DNA of 7,079 nt from Deinococcales bacterium. Lineage in GTDB: Bacteria; Deinococcota; Deinococci; Deinococcales; Deinococcaceae. The notes beneath the pieces are model-generated. The model was not told the origin of the DNA and did not search any database. It saw nothing but the letters and a program-made list of their open reading frames with translations. Numbering within the stretch: position 1 is the stretch's first letter; every line of letters starts with the position of its first letter. A program made the position numbers and the translations under genes. The stretch is taken from contig JANYFS010000214.1 of assembly GCA_025359705.1 (NCBI GenBank), positions 1 to 7,079 on the forward strand. The letters are read 5' to 3'. Shown here piece after piece: positions 5,040-7,079 of this stretch.

Positions 5040-6599
5040 TTGAATGCACCTCACCTACAAACAATTGTCGGATCATCAGTGGTTCACCCCCCTCGAGTGC
5101 GTGCGCCTTTGCTGCGTTTTGTGGGTGTGACCAAGCAGTTCAGTGGAACCCTTGCGGTGGACGATTTAAGCCTCGAGGTGCATCCAGGCGAGGTGCTGGC
5201 CCTGCTGGGGCAAAATGGCGCAGGCAAAAGTACCGTGATCAAAATTTTGGCGGGGGTTCACCAAGCCTCACACGGCGAAATCTTTTATAAAGACCGCAAG
5301 CTCGAGAGTTTTGGCAGCAAACCCCCGATTGCTTTTATTCACCAAGATTTGGGCCTGATTGAATGGATGACCGTTGCCGAAAACCTTTCTTTGGGTGGTT
5401 TTGCCAAAAATACGGGGCTTTTTAGGGGTCTGATCGACTGGAAAAGCGCCACCAACAGAGCTAAATTGGCGCTCGAGGCAGTAGGCGGCGGGATCAGCCC
5501 AACTGCTCGCATTTTTAGCTTGTCTCGCACCGAACGCGCCCTGGTTGCCATCGCTCGTGCGCTGTCCCAAGAAGCCGAATTGCTAGTGCTGGACGAACCC
5601 ACCTCGAGCCTGCCTGCCAATGATGTGGAGCGTTTGTTTGAGGTGCTGCGAAATTTGCGGAACAAAGGCGTGGGCATGATCTATGTTTCACACCGCCTGG
5701 ATGAAGTATTCCGAATTTGTGACCGCGTAGCAGTGATGCGCGACGGCAAATTGGTGGGCCTGTGTGCCACCTCCGAAACCAACCCGCAAAACCTAGTGAC
5801 CACCATTGTGGGCCACAAGATTTCTGAGGCGTACCCCAAGGCCAAAGCGCCCAGCGGAAGCCAAAATCTGCTCGAGGTGACGGGTTTGCGGGTGGCGACC
5901 CTCGAGCCAATGAGCTTTCAGGTGCGGCCTGGTGAGGCTTTGGGCATCACGGGCCTGAAGGGTGCGGGCCAAGTGGAACTGGGGCGGGCGCTGTTTGGGC
6001 TGGAACCGGTGCTGGGTGGGCGGGTCACGCTCGAGCAAAACCCCATTCGCACCCATTCCCCACTCGAGGCGATGCGTGCAGGGGTGGGTTTTGTATCTTC
6101 CAACCGCCGTGAGGAAAGCCTTGCCATGTCGCTTTCGGTGCGCGAAAACTTTTTTATGAACCCCGCCAACCGCAAAATCAAACTGTGGCATCCGATTGTT
6201 CCCAAACACGAAAAACGCTTGGCAAGGGACTGGATTTCACGCTTCAATGTGCGCCCTCCTGGGGCTGAGCAAGCCCTCGATACCTTATCCGGAGGCAACC
6301 AGCAAAAAGTGGTGATGGGCCGCTGGCTCGAGTTTGGGGCCAAACTTTTGATCCTCGAGGAGCCTACTTTGGGGGTGGATGTCGGTTCCAAAGCCGAGAT
6401 TTATAGTTTGTTGGCACGCGCACTCGAGGCAGGTGCGGCGGTGCTATTGGTCTCCACCGACCTCGAGGAGATTGCTGGAATTTGTCACCGCGCTTTGGTG
6501 TTCAATCGGGGCCAAATTTCGGCGGAGCTGGTGGGCGAGCAACTGACCGTGCCTGCACTGGTTCACGCCGCTGCTGGTGAAGCCAAGCGAGCCAGTTGA
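5040..6599 (+). CDS. Sugar ABC transporter ATP-binding protein (tandem NBD, RbsA/XylG-like)
   Basis: A 519-residue protein with two nucleotide-binding domains, the usual form for ribose/xylose-type sugar importers. It would power uptake at the inner face of the membrane with a permease and a binding protein not seen here. NBD1 has Walker A GQNGAGKST (57-65), Q-loop Gln102, a degenerate signature LSRTE (161-165), Walker B LLVLDEP (181-187) and H-loop His218. NBD2 has the degenerate P-loop TGLKGAGQ (304-311) usual for this family, a canonical LSGGNQQ (416-422) and a Walker B reading LLILEEPT, with Glu440 where Asp is usual. The start is TTG, supported by AGGAG five bases upstream. About 20 residues precede the first domain. 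The operator at 4837 links it to the idn regulon, so a sugar acid such as gluconate, a ketogluconate or idonate is the likely cargo (inference). Transcription may end at the terminator near 6830. Confidence 0.93.
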   Translation: MNAPHLQTIVGSSVVHPPRVRAPLLRFVGVTKQFSGTLAVDDLSLEVHPGEVLALLGQNGAGKSTVIKILAGVHQASHGEIFYKDRKLESFGSKPPIAFIHQDLGLIEWMTVAENLSLGGFAKNTGLFRGLIDWKSATNRAKLALEAVGGGISPTARIFSLSRTERALVAIARALSQEAELLVLDEPTSSLPANDVERLFEVLRNLRNKGVGMIYVSHRLDEVFRICDRVAVMRDGKLVGLCATSETNPQNLVTTIVGHKISEAYPKAKAPSGSQNLLEVTGLRVATLEPMSFQVRPGEALGITGLKGAGQVELGRALFGLEPVLGGRVTLEQNPIRTHSPLEAMRAGVGFVSSNRREESLAMSLSVRENFFMNPANRKIKLWHPIVPKHEKRLARDWISRFNVRPPGAEQALDTLSGGNQQKVVMGRWLEFGAKLLILEEPTLGVDVGSKAEIYSLLARALEAGAAVLLVSTDLEEIAGICHRALVFNRGQISAELVGEQLTVPALVHAAAGEAKRAS

Positions 6600-6637
6600 T
6601 GCCAAACGATTGCTCGAGTTTATCGCTGTTTCTTTCC

Positions 6638-6697
6638 ATGTTTCTTTCTCCTAAATTTCCTTCCTCAAAGTTTCCTTTCCCAAAATTTCCCGCACAG
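6638..6697. repeat. Degenerate 15-bp pyrimidine-rich tandem repeat
   Basis: Four units of 15 bp (6638-6652, 6653-6667, 6668-6682, 6683-6697) share the pattern aaATTTCCTTCCTCA with changes. As translated DNA it gives K-F-P-x-x on the plus strand and G-N-F/L-x-x on the minus strand, so apparent protein repeats here may only reflect the DNA period. Confidence 0.7.
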
Positions 6698-6708
6698 AGG
6701 TGTTTTTC

Positions 6709-6855
6709 ATGCAATCCCTGAAATCCGATGCCCTCGAGCGAAACAGACACCACCCTCGAGCCTGCCCAAAGCAAACCCCTCTTGAGCCACAGCCCAAGCA
6801 AAAGCCCCCTCGAGTCATTTCTGGGGGCTTTTTTCTCTTTGGGATTTCTCTTTAA
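6709..6855 (+). CDS. Possible small ORF (48 residues), unrecognised
   Basis: I do not recognise this product. The ATG has a strong Shine-Dalgarno (GAGGTG at 6697-6702, six bases upstream). The frame encodes a basic, proline-rich peptide ending in a short hydrophobic run (GGFFLFGISL). The intrinsic terminator hairpin at 6800-6834 lies inside the frame, which is odd for an ordinary gene. It may be a leader peptide coupled to attenuation, a decayed gene start, or chance. Confidence 0.22.
   Translation: MQSLKSDALERNRHHPRACPKQTPLEPQPKQKPPRVISGGFFLFGISL
6800..6834 (+). terminator. Rho-independent terminator after the ABC ATPase
   Basis: AAAAGCCCCC (6800-6809) pairs perfectly with GGGGGCTTTT (6823-6832) around a 13-nt loop, and the run of six T ends at 6834. 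It lies about 200 nt past the ATPase stop and would end that transcript. The A-run on the 5' side could also let it work on the minus strand. Confidence 0.85.
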
Positions 6856-7040
6856 CCTATAACCCCTCGAGTTCTTGCAAAGTTAAACCTGTGATTATTG
6901 CAATCTGCTCGAGTGCCATTCCAGATCCCTTTAACCCTCGAGCAATTTGTATTTTCGTATGTGATTAGCGACCTCTCGAGGGGGTGAGATGGGCAGATGA
7001 GCGGGTAGACACTCGAGGAAAGAATGGGTAAGGTTTGGAA

Positions 7041-7079
7041 ATGAAAGTGGACGAGCCAGACACCGATATCCCCTTGACC
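7041..7079 (+). CDS. Possible start of a further gene (13 codons, cut by window edge)
   Basis: The ATG at 7041 opens a frame (MKVDEPDTDIPLT) that is still open at the window end. AAGG at 7030-7033 is seven bases upstream, and an in-frame TAA at 7029 limits the start to 7035 (TTG) or 7041. A six-codon frame at 7024-7044 ends across this ATG (ATGA overlap). It could be the missing permease or an unrelated gene. The product cannot be told from 13 residues. Confidence 0.3.
   Translation, partial: MKVDEPDTDIPLT

Larger units (their letters stand above)
577..7017. repeat. Dispersed palindrome CTCGAG, about 60 copies
   Basis: By-eye count: 60 sites, the first at 577 and the last at 7012-7017. 45 are inside the five genes (about 8 per kb) and 15 are outside (about 10 per kb). 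In genes, 32 are in Leu-Glu phase (CTC GAG), 6 in the xCT CGA G phase and 7 in the xxC TCG AG phase. The chance expectation is about 1.7 in the window. The closest known parallel I can name is the cyanobacterial HIP1 palindrome GCGATCGC. The function is unknown. Confidence 0.95.
6600..7079. other. 480-bp tail after the ABC gene: repeats, small ORFs, terminator
   Basis: This stretch contains no long gene. It holds a pyrimidine-rich 15-bp tandem array, a 48-codon frame with a good ribosome binding site, an intrinsic terminator and nine CTCGAG sites, the densest cluster in the window. TTGCAA occurs at 6875-6880 and 6898-6903. A permease gene would be expected here, but none is present within 440 bp of the ATPase. 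Confidence 0.5.

Noticed and set aside
6599..6724. 41-codon frame beginning at the TGATG overlap with the ATPase stop
   Set aside because: The overlap suggests coupling, but the peptide is mostly encoded by the tandem repeat and has no recognisable domain. Mentioned in the attenuator finding only.
6502..6801. Minus-strand 99-residue frame with pentapeptide-like repeats
   Set aside because: It overlaps the 3' end of the ATPase gene by about 100 nt, only about 20 residues are repetitive, and the pattern follows from the 15-bp DNA repeat.
577..7017. CRISPR array or similar defence repeat explaining CTCGAG
   Set aside because: The motif is 6 bp, irregularly spaced, and embedded in genes and spacers alike, with no unique spacers between conserved repeats.

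Overview
This is a bacterial carbohydrate (sugar-acid) catabolism locus. Five complete protein genes are legible: idnO on the minus strand, then on the plus strand a LacI-family regulator, a D-isomer-specific 2-hydroxyacid dehydrogenase, an idnD-type zinc dehydrogenase, and a sugar ABC transporter ATPase with two nucleotide-binding domains. The organism cannot be named from the sequence. Codon use (frequent TTG, GGG and GTG), moderate GC, strong Shine-Dalgarno sequences and a TTG start fit many free-living bacteria. A Meiothermus/Deinococcus-like lineage is only a weak guess.

Layout. 1-217 is the sequence beyond idnO, with weak hairpins only. 218-1015 is idnO (minus). 1016-1349 is a divergent control region with a 16-bp perfect palindromic operator (1102-1117) lying over the -10 boxes of two opposed promoters. 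1350-4549 is a tight plus-strand operon: regulator, then 2-hydroxyacid dehydrogenase (11-nt overlap), then idnD (31-nt gap). 4550-5039 is a 490-bp gap holding a perfect 13-bp hairpin, possible remnants of a mobile element, and a promoter with a second copy of the operator (4837-4851). 5040-6599 is the ABC ATPase. 6600-7079 is a repeat-rich tail with a small ORF, a clear intrinsic terminator (6800-6834) and possibly the first codons of another gene at the right edge.

How the genes fit together. IdnD oxidises L-idonate to 5-keto-D-gluconate and IdnO reduces that to D-gluconate. The 2-hydroxyacid dehydrogenase resembles 2-ketogluconate reductases, which would feed 2-keto- or 2,5-diketo-gluconate/gulonate into the same intermediates. 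The regulator belongs to the GntR/IdnR-like branch of the LacI family. Shared operators in front of idnO, the regulator operon and the ABC gene predict one regulon, with uptake by an ABC importer rather than a GntP-type permease. No gluconokinase, permease or binding protein is visible in the window.

The most striking non-genic signal is the 6-bp palindrome CTCGAG. I count 60 copies by eye, about one per 118 bp, against about 1.7 expected for a random 6-mer. They occur at similar density in genes (all three codon phases) and between genes. They are absent from 1-576 and from 4590-5091. A second recurring theme is short tandem repeats of 11, 12 or 15 bp at gene edges and in leaders.
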